From: Aphelocoma coerulescens
Taxonomy: Eukaryota > Chordata > Aves > Passeriformes > Corvidae
Length of the DNA stretch: 64,000 nt
Assembly (NCBI RefSeq): GCF_041296385.1
Contig: NW_027184085.1
Span: forward strand, 10,101,301 to 10,165,300
Direction of reading: 5' to 3'
Notes under the pieces: generated by a model
What the model saw: the letters and a program-made list of their open reading frames with translations, nothing else
Told to the model about the DNA's origin: nothing
Database searches by the model: none
Made by a program: the position numbers and the translations under genes
Shown here: positions 1 through 13,300 of the stretch, piece after piece
Position numbering within the stretch: position 1 is the first letter of the stretch
Layout: each line of letters opens with the position of its first letter

Positions 1-1100
1 CTGCAGCACTTGGATTTCCGTTTCTGCATACAAAACAGAAGGCCACTGAGGACTTCAGAAGCTGCTGTGTGACACCGAGGCTCTGCCGTGTAGCCCGAGA
101 GGCTTTCAAGCTTTGTCACCTATTCCTATTTACATTAACACCATTTATCTTTTCTGTGACATTTCTTCCAGGACTAGACTTGGAGCCCCTGAGGAGGGGA
201 TAAGGGTAGTGCTTACTGTATGGCAGGAAACAGGCAAGTGTTGGGAACTTCTGTTTTTAACAAATAGGTTTATCTTTCATCAGCTTTGAGATTCCCGGTT
301 GCTCTGAGGAAAATTCCTGAAGGAGCACACAACACAATAGTTGAAGCCCAGCAAGTCTGGACCTCTTGAGCTCTGCTTCTGTTTTCCTCTGGGACACCAG
401 ATAAGTGACTGATCTCTTAGTACATTGTTCTCCCTATTGTGAAGATAAGAAAAATTTGTCTGCGGAAAGCAGTGAAGGATTAAGCACTTTGAGGGTATTG
501 AATGAAGCCGCTGTGGTTGATCTGACACATCCATTTGGGGCAGATGGCAGCTGATTTCAAAATGACTGATACTGTTAGATGTGCCTGAAGAAGGAGAAGA
601 GCACATTTGCCTGCTCACATAGCTTCACGTTAGTGATTAGAGGGCTTGATGAAAACAGCCTACAGACAGATACTAAAAAATGTTGGTTTGAAAAAGGGCT
701 TAAAAATTAGAGATGCTGTATATTTACAGGGTCATTGGAGGAAAAGGAGGAAGATTAGCAGTTCAGTGCACTGAACAGCTTAGATGCTTGCTAATGCAAA
801 AGTGAACAAACAGGAAGAACTAGAAGAAATTATGTCTTAACACATCATCATATAATAGGTGTAACAGACACGTGCTGTGGTAACTCATGAGGCTGGAATA
901 TTAATAGAAAAGAATAAAACTTAATTCTGCAAGGTTAACAGAGGTTTTCCTTTTATGACTGCATGGTCTGAGATGCAGCTTGAGGAAAGAGATGAACAAA
1001 TTGCAGATCTCTGAGTAATGCTACAAGGTAAAGAACATAGGCATGGCAAACCGAGAAGGGCAGTCTTTTGTGGGGAAAAAAGAAAATACAGTTTTCTGAG
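1..1100. other. Upstream or first-intron sequence, no gene seen
   Basis: No exon, CpG cluster or clear promoter is visible. It is AT-leaning sequence that would lie upstream of, or inside the first intron of, the flippase gene. The start exon of that gene was not found here. Confidence 0.5.
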
Positions 1101-1494
1101 AGGCAAGACATGGTGGTAAATGAAGAATTCTAGCTATGCAGAGGCAGAGTTGGAGAGAAGTGTGGAGGAACAGGACCTACTCAGCTGGCAGAGAGTTTTG
1201 GTGCAGAGGTGGATAACTTTTTGGAGAAGAGAAGAAGTTGTTTCAGAAGTGATTCCCTCCAAAAAGGAAGGGAATGGGAGGAGCTGGCTGGTCCTCTGAA
1301 AGCTGGAGGGAGTATAAACAGGAATAGTTATGAAATGATGGGATGATACTTAGGAAAAAGTGACAGTATCAAATTGTTTAACATTAACTTCAAGAAGGAA
1401 ACCTTCAGTAAATATGAAGAACTAATAACTAAGATCTCATGGGAAAGAATCCTGGGGTGGAGGGAGAATTAGGCAGGGCTGTAATTTCCTTAAA

Positions 1495-1538
1495 TAATTG
1501 ATATTAAGGGGACATATATTATTAATTGATATTAAGGG
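1495..1538 (+). repeat. Short tandem duplication
   Basis: The 16-mer TAATTGATATTAAGGG occurs at 1495-1510 and again at 1523-1538, a period of 28 bases. Confidence 0.8.
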
Positions 1539-1979
1539 CACATGTATATGTTATCATCTTTCAGAGAAAGGCTCAGAAAGGTGAGTGAGATGGTGAAATC
1601 AGAAGCTCCCCATTTGCTTCAGACAAAGGAAGGATGCCTGTAGAAGGTGCAGAACTGTTTTATCCAGCACAAACAGTGTGGCAAAGGCTCAAAGTGAGAA
1701 AAGGCTATCAAGGACATACAGGGCAATAAAAGTTGTTCTGTAAGAGCTGTGGTCTTTGGGGAGGCTCAGTGGAAAAGGCCTAGCAAATAAAGCTAAGAAA
1801 TCAGAGGGGTTTTCTTACGGGGTTCTTTGTTGTTTTGTTGATTTTTTTTTTCTCTAGACATCTAACATAATACTTGCCAGAAGCAGAGGAGAAAGGGGTA
1901 GGTTTTGGGCTGGAATAGAGAGAGAATGGTTTACTTGGTAAGGTAAAGCATGCCCTGGAGCAGTGGTGCCTTTGAAAGT

Positions 1980-2998
1980 CTGGCTCACAGGCAGACAAAG
2001 TTCAGAAGACTGGGAAGAGAGCAAGCACAGCATCTATCTTGAAACAGAGGAAAAAGAAAAGCTGAGCAATTATAGATGTATTGGGTTCACTTGAGTAAAC
2101 GTTAAAACAATACAGCGAACCACTTCAAAGTAACTAGGAGTGTGGGGGGGGGGAAGAGATGATTAACAGTCAGCAGTCCTGAAAAACTGCATCAAACCAA
2201 AATTAATTCTGTTTTAGTGGTAGCTGGAGGGCTATTGAAAAAGCCTCAGATAGCTGCAATGTATCTTTACTGTCACTTGTGGCATTTTTACAAGTAAATG
2301 GGAGATACATGCCTGAGATAAAATCACGATACAGTGAGTGCCAGATTTTTCAGGAAAAAAAAGCCATTAACAATAGGTATTGATGACTGATTAAGAAACT
2401 TGAAAGATCCATCAGGGGTATATCCCATCCTGAGTCTGGTATTCAATATTTACTTCTACATCTTGGCTGACAGAATAAAGAACACACTTAGTACATCTGT
2501 GAATGGCATCACACTGGCAGGAGCTACAAGCACACTGAAAGATAGGATTAGAACTGACTAGTTGGAGAAATAGTCTGAAAGAATTTGGATGCAGTTCAGC
2601 AAGGACAAATGAAAGATTTGCATTGCCTGATGAGGCATCTGGCTCTGCCAGAAAGGATCTGCCAAAATGGATCATATTCTGGGAAGCCATCCTCTGTGTG
2701 CTGGTGGTGCATAAGGATATTTAAATTACTCCTGGGTGAATTCTTATGCACGATATGCATTGTCTGCAAGGAAAGTTGCATGTCCCTTGTGCTCTGGTCA
2801 GCTTTGGTAAGGCCTCAGCTGCAAACCATGGCCCATTTTGGGCATTCGTCCAGAGTGGGGTGAAGTAGCTGGGAAGGCCACTGGAGAGCAGCAAGAGCGG
2901 TGCTGGTACTGATGGATTAATGCATAAGAAGTGGCTGAAGAAATGGGAGCTGCTTACCCTTGGGGAGACAAAACAGCCTTCAGTAGGTAGTGAACTTG
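1980..2998 (+). repeat. Ancient decayed CR1-type LINE (reverse transcriptase relic), 5' part
   Basis: The sequence follows the order of a CR1 ORF2 from the reverse transcriptase region onward: AATTATAGA near 2070, CTGGTATTCAATATTTA near 2437, GATAGGATTAGAACTGACTA near 2543 and a GCAAGGACAAATG stretch near 2598. Many indels and stops break every frame. It may extend upstream to about 1400. It resumes after the nested element at about 3560. Recognised from memory of CR1 consensus sequences, not by alignment. Confidence 0.6.
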
Positions 2999-3548
2999 GA
3001 ATCACAGAGTCGTAGAATCCCTGCACAAAGCTGCCCCAAGAGCCACTTCTCGTGTCTGAGAACACGAGGTCCAAACACTCCTTGAACTCTGGCAGGCTTG
3101 GTGCTGTGACCACTTCCCCAGGGAGCTGTTGCAGTGCCCAACAGTGCTCTGGCTGAAAAATGTTTTCCTGATATCCGACTTAAACCTCCCCTGACACAGC
3201 TTCAGTCCATTCCCTTGGGTCCTGTCACTGGTCACCACAGAGAGGAGATCAGTGCTTCCCCCTCCTCCTCCCCTCCTGAGGAAGTTGTAGACAGTGATGA
3301 GGTGTCCCCACAGTCTCCTCTCCAGGCTGAACAGACCAAGTGACCTCAGCTGTTCCCCATATGGCTTCCCCTCTAGTCCTTTTACCACCCACATGACCCT
3401 CCTCTGGTCTCTTTCTAATAGCTTTTATACCTTTCGTATGCTATGGTGCCCAAAACTGCACACAGGACTCAAGGTGAGGCTGCACCAGTGCAGAGCAGAG
3501 AGGAACAATCCCCTCCCTCAACTGTCTGTACTCTGTGTCCTTGACAAG
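2999..3548 (-). repeat. Younger CR1 LINE fragment, minus orientation, nested
   Basis: Typical CR1 3' region read in reverse: it starts at AATCACAGAGTCGTAGAATC (the 3' tail) and continues through stretches complementary to the CR1 end region (CAACAGTGCTCTGGCTGAAA; CTCTCCAGGCTGAACAGACC). Less decayed than the flanking ancient element, into which it appears to have inserted. It explains the open frames seen here on both strands. Confidence 0.88.
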
Positions 3549-3559
3549 TAGCACAAGGA

Positions 3560-3815
3560 ACTTAGGGGAAGCAGAAGACCACCTTTGACCCTCCCAGGAG
3601 AAGACAAAACTTCTTGAAATTGAAGTAATGAGTTTTATGTTAGATAATGCAGGGAAGGAAACTTCAGTCCTGGAATAGACAGTTGAAGAATAGGCATTGC
3701 TGGAGCTTTCTATGTCATTTTTGGGGGGTAGAGAGGCAAGACCCTGCCTTGAAGTAAAGGACAGATTTGATGACCTTTTGATATCCTTCCAGTAATGTTT
3801 GATTTCATTATAGCT
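3560..3815 (+). repeat. Ancient CR1-type LINE, 3' part after the nested insertion
   Basis: Contains GACAGATTTGATGACCTTTT and ATCCTTCCAGT, which correspond to the CR1 3' end (GATGACCT..GGTCCCTTCCA). It continues the + strand element that is interrupted at 2998. Confidence is moderate because divergence is high. Confidence 0.5.
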
Positions 3816-4250
3816 GTGGTGATGGTGTCCCATTGGTGGGATGATGCTCAGAAATGCACCTGTAGTGGAAGAAAGGCACCAACTGTAGGCTGATGGCAAC
3901 AGCTTCAGAGACTTCAGGGGGAAGAGATGGAGCAGGGCAGGAGGAGCGAGCACCACTAGTTAAGTGGGAACTCCTACCCAGAAGGTGAATAACCCATAGA
4001 CCCAGCACTGGCATTGCAATGAGTTGTGGGTAGAGGAGACTGCTTACATGGTGTTAAGAGTACCGTGGTACCAGTCCACAGTGCTGCTCCATCCCTGTCA
4101 CCAGCCACTTCAGGTCCCTGACTCGGGGCTCCAATTCAGTGTGTCACTCCCTTCTAGCAGCTCTGCTTGCCCTTTTTGATGCTTCATTCACATCTGTGTT
4201 GACTCTGCTTTACCCTCAAGCATGACTGATGTGTTTCCTCTTCTTTGCAG

Positions 4251-4309
4251 AGGAAGAGAGACAACTTCAAGCAAACAACCGTGATTTCAATCTGCAGTTT
4301 GAATATGCT
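4251..4309 (+). CDS. ATP8B5: ATP8B5-like, visible exon 1 (N-terminal cytosolic segment)
   Basis: Residues 1-20 of the visible protein, [19 protein letters not shown] after a split first codon. The acceptor is a strong pyrimidine tract ending in TTTGCAG at 4250, and the donor is GTAAGT at 4310. The exon starts in phase with one base supplied by an upstream exon, so the initiator ATG must lie in an earlier exon. The equivalent position in relatives reads ANDREYN...FQYA, which fixes the frame. Confidence 0.88.
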
Positions 4310-7300
4310 GTAAGTAACCAGCGTATGTTGTTTCATGCAGATGTAGTCACAGATGTAGCTGCATCTGCTTCATGTCTCAAGTGTTGTTTCAAAGGGGTGA
4401 ACAGAACTGCATGCCAGCTATGGCTCTGCAAAGCAGGCAAACGCATGCCAGATGAACTATCAGAGGTGGATTGCTGCTGAGTCAGCCTGAAAAATGGGCA
4501 GTTGTGGGAGATCTGATTCTGGAAAAGCATGACACAGTGACTTCGCTCACTTCCAGAAAATAATTTGTTGAGTCAAAGCATTTGCAGGATCAGGCTCCAA
4601 GGCCTTTCAATAATGGAACTTAGGGGGGAGTTTTCTGTGGAAATTTGTCTCCATTTAAAGTAAAATATGAAAGGAAATGTGTCCATTCCTCAGCTTTTGC
4701 AGTGAAATCATCTCTGTCAGGAAGGTTTTGAATCTGGCCCTTGTGGCTTTCTGCCAGCTTTTCTGCCAGATTCTTAACTGCATACTTAAGTTCACATTGT
4801 GCCTTGAAATCTGTGATTCCAAAGAGCACCTTGACACGGGCTGGCTGTGTTCCAGGTCAGCCAGGCTAGTTTGCCAGGGAGCCCCTTAGGCAACTTGATT
4901 TCTGAACCTTGAGACCAATTTTTGATGCTGTGTGCAGAGGAAGGTTAGCTCAGCCACTAGATGTGTCCTGCCTGCCTGCAGGATTATCCCCGCTGTGAGG
5001 CTATCCTGAAGCTGCATTCTTTCAAAGTGTTTGCAGCTGCCAATTAATACTGAAGTGAATTTTGTGAATTTTTGTCCTCTGAATATCTGAATTCCAGTGG
5101 CGAAATTAATCATTCAGTTACTTGGGAGCTCCTTTGAATCATGTTTTGGTTTAGGAACATCACAATTATTTTCTTGGCAAGATCTGAAAAAACTCAGCAG
5201 TTTAGAACACACTAACATTTTGTGACGGGGACAATCTGACTTGCTAACAGGTTTGACTAATGGCAGTATGGTCGTTTTCATCCACGAACTATACAACACA
5301 GGTTAGAGAGTCTCAGGGTCCAGAACTGCTGCATGTGTCCTGAATATGAAATGCATGGAAGTTAATATATGTGAAGTACTATGCAGCGTGAATGTCTTAC
5401 CAAGACTGGTGATTTGAGACTGGGGAAGTGCACTTGATTTGCACACAACCTGTCAGTAGCATGCTGGGGTGGGTATTGCCACTACATACGGTTTTGTCAT
5501 CTTCTACTGAATGATTGCTATGTGCAGTAGTGGGACAAGAAAGTAGGAGGGAGATGGGCGATTAAGTCAGGGTAGAGGGAACAAGCAACTCTCCTGGTTC
5601 CGGATCTATTTTTGTGAAAAGCCATTCAGAAAACTGACTTTGCATGACACTGCTTCCCAGCTGATTGCTTGATTGTGCCCAAGGATTTGCAAATAGCCAT
5701 AGTTAAGTAGATGACTTTGAGAACACTTCAGAATTTCCATAAATCTATGATTAGGTGATAAAGTGAAGGCAGCCAAAAAGCCAGCTCAGTATAGTGTGTT
5801 AAAACTTGGCAGTGAGTTTCAGTAATCATGCCCCTCATTTTAGTCAGCTATGGCTCATGATTTCTGGAGACCAGTGTAGTCTGAGGCTTAGGAAATCCAG
5901 AAAACTGCCCAAAGAGAGCCAAGCCTTAAAGTGGTGAGTGGATGGTGAGGTACTAATAGACCTCAGGTGGTGATGCAAGCATTGCCCTAACTGTACAGGG
6001 CTGCACATCATGTCCTGGGTTGCTTATTTCCAAGAAGTCCTCGCAAAAGCTCGATTTATTAACTCCACGTTTCTATGGTGTGTGAAAAGAACTAACCTTG
6101 CTCATAAATTACTTCAGATTCCATGCTGTAGATTGCCGATGAGTGTGGAAATGACAAAAAAGGAGATAGTCTCCTGGCATCTTCCCATAACATATCCATG
6201 ATGCTTCTAAAAGTTAGCTCATCCAGGCAAGGGTTAAATTTGGGCATCTTCCTCACATTCAGATTTCTCTCACCATGGTGGGGTTGCACTGCTAAGCACT
6301 AGGGTATGGTTCAGGGGGAAAGGACCACTAAAATCCAAAGGAAACACACCAATATATCGAAGCTTTAAAAGTATTCTAGACAGTGAAAGTCACAGGAGTG
6401 AGGTTCAGATTTCTTGGTAACTCAAGGCCACATTAGCCATAAAACCTATAGAACAGGTTCTTGTAACAAAGCTAGGTGAGGTGGTAAATGTTTCTTTAGG
6501 GTGAGGCAGTTGCTGAGAAAGGCCTGTAAGGACAAAGAAAGGGAAATGCAAACCGAGGTGGTGCATATTGACTTACTGCTGCAGCCAGGCTTTAAGTCCT
6601 AGCTGGTGTGAAGGTTTGAGCCTTTCACTAAAGGGAGAATTTCTATTGTGTAGGCATAGATCAAAGGTACACAGATGTTTTGTCCTCCTTTATCACAGTG
6701 AGAGCAGGGAAGTGGGAAAGTACAGACAGAGGTGGGTGTGTTGTCCCTGAATATCCCTATTCCTGACTGGTGGGACTTTGTCCCTTCCCAGTGCAAAGTC
6801 TACAGGATATCTGTGAAGGGAGAAGAGACAAACTGATAAAGACTTGAAAACTCCATTGTGTGTGGAGTCTGACATCAGCTCTGGCAGCTGCTGAAAGGTG
6901 GCCTTCCTCGTATGAAGCAAGACTCCTGAAAAATGCTCAAACCAGCTTTGCAGGAACCTGGTGCTGAATCGTGGAAAGCCATATCTGCCAGTGCATGCAA
7001 GGGCATGTCCACATCGATCACACTACAACTTGCAGGAGACTTCAGAGGGCAAATTCCCTCCCAGAGCTCGTCAGAAAATACAGGAAATGCTAAACTGCAA
7101 TGTGTCCCTGCCTGCCACGCTTCTCCAGCCATGAGGCCTCATTAGCTGAGCAGGAGGGTTCAAAAAATAAAACAAACTTTAAAACAAAGTGTAGTGCAGT
7201 TAACTGCAAGGGTTGAGTGTGAAGGTATGTACACTACCCACCAGCTCACAAAATTAGTTAGGAATGACTCAGAAACCAAGTGTGAATGAGTGGCATGAAA

Positions 7301-10300
7301 AGGCACTTAGAGCAGCACAGAAAAGGTCTCAATATAGGTCAGTAAAAATGAAAAGTCAAGTCCTAGTCCTGTGTTTATTCACAATGCAGACAGAAAGATC
7401 CTTCCTGAATTCAGAAAGAGGTTTGTCTGTGTAAAGACTGAGATAAAGTGGAACACAGGGTGGCAGGTGTGGTATAGCAAGATTTAAGGACTTTAATCAG
7501 TTTAATCTGTCTGCACTCTCCCCAGCACAGCTACAGAGGGAGCAGCCTCTCTGGGTCCACCACGATGGGCTCTCCATCAACACTCTGGAGAGGAAAATCT
7601 CTTCTGAAGGCTTTTAATGTTTGCTCTGATCCTAGTTCCTTTTTTATTTCTTTGGAATTTAGCACAGCTGCACTGGGACGTCATGAAGGGCTGTGAAAAC
7701 AACTTTGAAATTGGCTTTCAGACAATAGGAGAGGAAATGCAAGGCCTATGAGTCAATGACAAATTTCATCTTGGATCAGGACCCAGGGTCAAACCAGAAT
7801 TCTTTCATCAGGACCAACAGCAAGGGGGCCGCTTGGACTCGGGTCACCTGATGAAGTCTCTAGTGGAATAGGAGGGATGTATATAGCTTCCTATAGCCAA
7901 TACACATTGCCCTGGGCTGGATCAGCAGCTGGGTTCTGAATCTCTTTGAAATTTAATTGGAGAGCAGGGAGCTCTGGTAGTGGGCTCAGACTCTGCTCCG
8001 CCTCCTCTGCTTGCATGCTTTGATCTCAGAAGGATGCCTGGTGGGTGATCCTCAAGCATCTTATCAGTGTGGTCAGGGTTGTGGCACCAGCTGCCCTCTC
8101 TGCCTGTCTCAACCTGCAGATGTTTCCCAGTGTCCCTCATGCTCAAGGCTGAAGGGAGTGTGGTCTGATCAAGTGAAAAATGGTCTCAGTAGTCCCTGAA
8201 GGAATAGCTACAGCAGCAATTTGCACTGCTCCTTCTGCATTGAGGATGGTGTAAGTTGGATTCATTCAAAGAGCAGTTGAGGCACTGTCAGGGAGCAGCC
8301 AGAGTGGGGCTGTGCTGGAAGTGGAGGTGATCCCAGTTCAGGCAGAGCTCTCACTCTGACCAGGGTGCAGTCCTGCAGCATCTGGCTGGCAGGGACAGGG
8401 CAGGATACTGGTGATGGGGTCCATCCTGACCATTTCAGACAAGGTGAGGTGATGAACCAGATCCAGGGCCCTCTTAGGAGCCCAAGCCCAGTGGCGAGAG
8501 ACAGGAATGAACACAAATCTACAGCAGAGGTCCAAGGTCCATCAAGAAAGTAGAGCTGGATAGGTTTATCTGGGAAACTAGGACAGATGACAATCTGGAG
8601 ATGGGGACTCCAGCATAGCTCAGGCGAGGACAGAAGGCTCATGGCTGAGCTTAAGTGAAGTCCTGAGCTCTGGACAGGGGTTGTGGATGGAGACACCAGT
8701 TGAGGTTAAGGCCCTCAAGGTATATTAGGGCCCTGAGAAGCACATAAAGATTGAGGTGTGCCAGGTATGATCTTCAGTGAAGTCCATAGACTTCTTTGGA
8801 TCAAGTTGCCAACTCTTCATCAGATTAAGTCTCATGGAGAGAAAACTACTGCACTGGCTGGGAGTCTTGTTGTGTGAGACCATAATGAACCCAGTACAGT
8901 GGTTTGGACTTTGCTTCTTTGCACCACTCAACAGTGCTCTGCCCTCCTCTTCTTTCCTTCTTCCTGCCAGGCAGCAGCTTCAGGTACTGAGCCAAGCCAG
9001 AGGAGAGCATGGTGTTGTCGAAGGGGATGACTAAGAGACAAGACTTTTAGGCCAAGCACAGCACCTGTCTGTGAGCAACAGCATGAGGTTGTCCAGCCGT
9101 GCCACCCTGTGTCCTTTGCACCACCATGAGGACACTCACCACAGTGATGATTTACTGCTCAGTAATGGGGTGACACCAGACAGGAGGAGCAACATAGGAA
9201 CACACAACCAGTGACCACACTTTCCTACAGATTTTCCTGAAATACCCAACATGTGATGAGATTCTGGAACTCAGTTCATTAGTGCTGTCAAGAGGGGGTC
9301 GAAGGTTACATATGTAAGACATTCCTGTCTTTTTCCTGTTTAAAAGAAAAAGGGGAAAAAAAAAAAGGAAGAAAAGAGAACTGTGCTTTGGAAATTGATG
9401 TTTTTGTTCCTGGTGTTTGGCAAGTCTTTTACTCCTGGGAGTTCACTTTTTTACAGGGACCTTTACAGGGACCAGATTAACACCATCACATCCTTTTGGC
9501 CTTTGTCAGTCTTCTGTTGAGCTGGGGCTGCTACCCACCATCAGGAATAAGTCAATGAATTTAGGAGGCTTAAAACTGCTCTGGTCTGACTGTTCCATAC
9601 TCCCTGCAAAAACAAAGCCTCGGTGGTACCATATGCGCTGTTACATGAGTTTATTAAAAATCTTCATGAGCACATTCACAGCCCTGTGGTCACATTTCTG
9701 CTTATGGCTGCTGTGTGCTTTCCAATAGCACTGCTGCAGTTAAACAGAGTGCCATGGGATTCCACTTCTGCTGCCTCCTTGGTGAGGCTTTATCAAAACA
9801 CCTGGGAAAGACTTCTCAGCTTCTCAGCTGTTCCATGGGTCTGTACCTTGTGCTACAGGGGTACCAGGGAAATTGCCAAGTGTTGTGGTGTAACACCTCC
9901 CTTTGAGGTCACCAAAGTCTTGCTAAAATTTACTTAGGGTTAGATTGTCTAGCTGCTGGAAACTATTGTGTCACTGAGCCAGGGGTATAAATTCAGAGGG
10001 TCAGTACCTTGCCAACCCTTTAGCCCCTGTAATCTAGCCACAAAAGCATCAGTGTCTCTTATTTCCAGTGACTTTTATGGCAAGGAGATGATTTGTTTGC
10101 TCAGCGAACTAAGGTAGGAGCCATCTGCTGAGTTTTGCTTGCTGTTGGACGTCACAGGCAGGCTTCTGAAAACACCCCCAAAGTAACAGCTCATCTGCCA
10201 GATCTGGACTTGTGTAACTGTGGAGAGATGAGCACTATTCTTAGGGACAGCATTTTGGTGGAGTCACACCTCCAGGAGGTGTGAATCTAGCCCCTGAAAA

Positions 10301-13300
10301 GAGCAGATGAGAATAATCCCTCACCCACAGACAACATTGCTCTGGTGTCAAGCTTCGCATCTGGAGAGCTTCAGGCTGACTGTGGGTAACCACGCTCAGA
10401 CCTGCTCATTTAGGACACCGGTGCATGCAGGGACTGCCCTTGGACTACCAGAAGTCTATGGCAGATCTGGAAGTAAATTTAAAACTCCCCATCCCCATCT
10501 TTGTGCTTAGCCCATAGAGCTGCTCTTCCTAGATGTTGGTTTTTATGAATCTATAGGGAAACCAGAAGTTTCAGTAAGGCCTCTCAATACCTAATTGCTG
10601 TTAAAAGATTATTCCTCTCCATGACTTTTTCTCTGTGGGAGTGTCCCTCACTGAAGGGAGAGCATGGGGACAGTGAGGCAGATGATGTGTTAGAGGCATT
10701 GCTTGTGAAATGATGGCTGCATGTGGACTATTTAACACATTGCTCTGCTGCAGGCTCCCATAGCACCCCTCCCACCCCAGAGTCAGGTTCTGGTCCAGCT
10801 GTAAAAAGTGATAGGGTTTGATGATGTTAAGCATCACAGAATAGGATAAGATCAGTTGTAGAGGCCAAATGAGATTTCCCTGTAGCTGGCCAAGAGCCTG
10901 AGCTGTCAAGCACACAGCCCTGTGGTGTTGTCTGAAAACATAAATGATACCTGAGAGAACTGGGTTTGTTCGGACTAGAGAAGAGAAGGCCTCAGCTGTG
11001 GTCTTCCAGTACCTGAGGGGAGTGCATAAGAATGATGGAGAGGGACTTTTTACAGGGGCAGGTAGTGACAGGACAAAGAATGGCTTCAAGCTGAAAGAGA
11101 GTGGGTTTAGATTAGACATTAGGAAGATATTCTTTACTGTGAGGGTGGTGAGGGTCTGGCACAGGTTGCCCAGAGAAGCTGTGGGCCCCCCATCCCTGGA
11201 AGCGTTTATAGCCAGGATGGAAGGGGCCTTGAGCAACCTGGGTTAGTAGAAGGTGTCCCTACCCATGGTGTGGGGGTTGGAATGAGATGAGCTTTAAGGT
11301 CCCGTCCAACTCAACCCATTCTATGTTTCTGTGATTATATGATACCTTGCATAGTGCTTCAGCTGTATCTGTGATGTGGGAATGCAGAGCTTTGATTTGG
11401 AAAGGCTGAAATTTTCCCTAGTTTGTCACTGTAATTTGCTGTTGATATTCTTTCAGCCCCTGAGGTCCATGAACAAGTTATGTGTTGAATTAGAAATATT
11501 TATGGTAATTACAAGTTCTTTTTTTTTCTGGTGATTAGTTTTAATTATAGATTCTAGAGTAACAAGAAGATCCATGACAGTACTCCCTGTCCTTATCCTC
11601 AGGTCTAAAGTGCCCTGGTGTCCCAAAAGACAGTATGTGCACAACAATATAATGATCCTGAACAACTATGGAGAAAAAACGCTGGATGTCCAGATTCCTG
11701 CAGTTAAGCATTTGGAAGCTGTTATGTCTGGAGTTTTAACCATGCCTAATGGCAATAGGAAATAAAATGAATGGCTGTGGTTCATTCAATGATTTTCCTG
11801 ACGTAATTAAAGGACAGAAATAGAAGGCAGGAATTGAAATAAACCACTCCCATTCTTTTCTTATTTCCCTCTGAGATTTTTGCAGGCAAAGATCTATAAA
11901 CTTTATCTGAGTGTTTACTGAGTAATTTTTCCCATGTTATATGTGACCCTCTGTAATCTGTTGACGCACAAAGGTCAAGTCCCCTGCATTTACTTTTTCC
12001 TGCAGCAAGTCTTTTCTTTTTCCTTTAAGTAAGTGGCTGTGATACTTTTCCTCAGACCAGTGGGCAGATTTAGATACTTAGATCCAGTTTTTATCAAAAA
12101 ATATGCTACTCTGTGCTTGGTGGACACAGTCTTGCCAAGTAGTTTAGTTCCCAGTATGCTGCATTTGCAGAGGATGCTGCTACTGCATTGCTTCTGTTTC
12201 AGCAGTGTCCATGGAGCCTGTCCGCAATGCATACCCCACAGCTAAGGATTTTGAAATAAACCAAATTTAACTATGTGTCACGGCATAGACAGAGTTAACC
12301 ACACTTGCAGGTAGCTACATGATACCAGGAGTCAGGCAGTATGGTTTATATGATGATCACTGATAAATATCTTTTCTTGCTGGAGTGTAATCAACAGGAG
12401 GATTTGGCTAGTTCTTCTATGAAGGCTGTTTTCATTTCTTCCCTTTTAGAGTTTTACTCATTCGGGTTGTCCAAGGGATAAAACATTAATTTAATGCTGA
12501 AGAACATATGCTGTACTGTGTGTCTGAACATAGAGAAATCCAGTAACTGCCTAAAATGGAATAGCTTCCCCCACACGTACCTTTCAATGGTAACGTGAAA
12601 TAATTGGTTTAGTGCTGGAAACATGCTGATGCATGTCAGTGTAGATGTCGAGATCCTGGATAAATGCATGGATAAGAAGTGGGCTGTGATTCATACTTAG
12701 TAGCTCCTGTCCTCCCACCAGCTTAGCAATATCTAAAAGCTATTACAAATACTGCAATCACCATTTTCTCTGCTGTTGAACCAGCATGTTTATTATGCTG
12801 GTTATTATGTTTATATCTGCCTCCTTGTGCTGTCACACCTTAGGTTTCCTGGAACGGCGTTAATGGGCATTGTGTGGTGAGCTTCTAGGAGGAAAAATTT
12901 AAGATGTTCTCCCAACAGGTGGCATTCATCCTTCCAGGACTAAACGTGGACCAGGGCCTGTTAAATTTCATATGAAAACATGGTTTAGCACACCTGAAAA
13001 CTGAAGGGACAGCCCCAGCTGGTGCATCAGTATGATGGATTGAGCCTGTCTGGCTGGTGGCAAGTATTGGACGAGACTGCTCAGATCTTTGGGGAAGAAA
13101 ATACCCAGTTCTGCAATATCAAGCTTAGGTCTTTCCGTGGTTTGCAAAAGACAGGGGAGCAGCCACTTCTTGTGGCTGGAGGGGCCGTCCACAATTAGAA
13201 AAGGAAACTGGAAATAGGGAACAGAGCTGCAGCTCACTTACTGAAATGGTGAGTTCTTGTATTAGTGGCTGTTTGCACAACACCACATCCAAATGATCTT

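Noticed and set aside
1018..1027. ATG CTA CAA G followed by GTAAAG, a possible start exon in the right phase
   Set aside because: It would encode only three residues before the junction, with no promoter features or similarity to known start exons. Such matches are expected by chance.
1543..1581. ATG-containing stretch ending in the strong donor AAAG|GTGAGT
   Set aside because: The phase is wrong for joining to 4251, so it cannot be the missing start exon.
2141..2155. Run of G residues as a possible G-quadruplex
   Set aside because: A single G run without three partner runs nearby. Low-complexity sequence only.
3002..3551. Overlapping open frames of 69-130 codons on both strands
   Set aside because: They lie inside an inverted CR1 fragment whose order and 3' tail are recognisable, so they are repeat-derived and not genes.
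10601..11236. Minus-strand open frame of 211 codons, the longest in the window
   Set aside because: Its 5' part is antisense to a CR1 and the rest shows no known motif or splice context. Chance frame.
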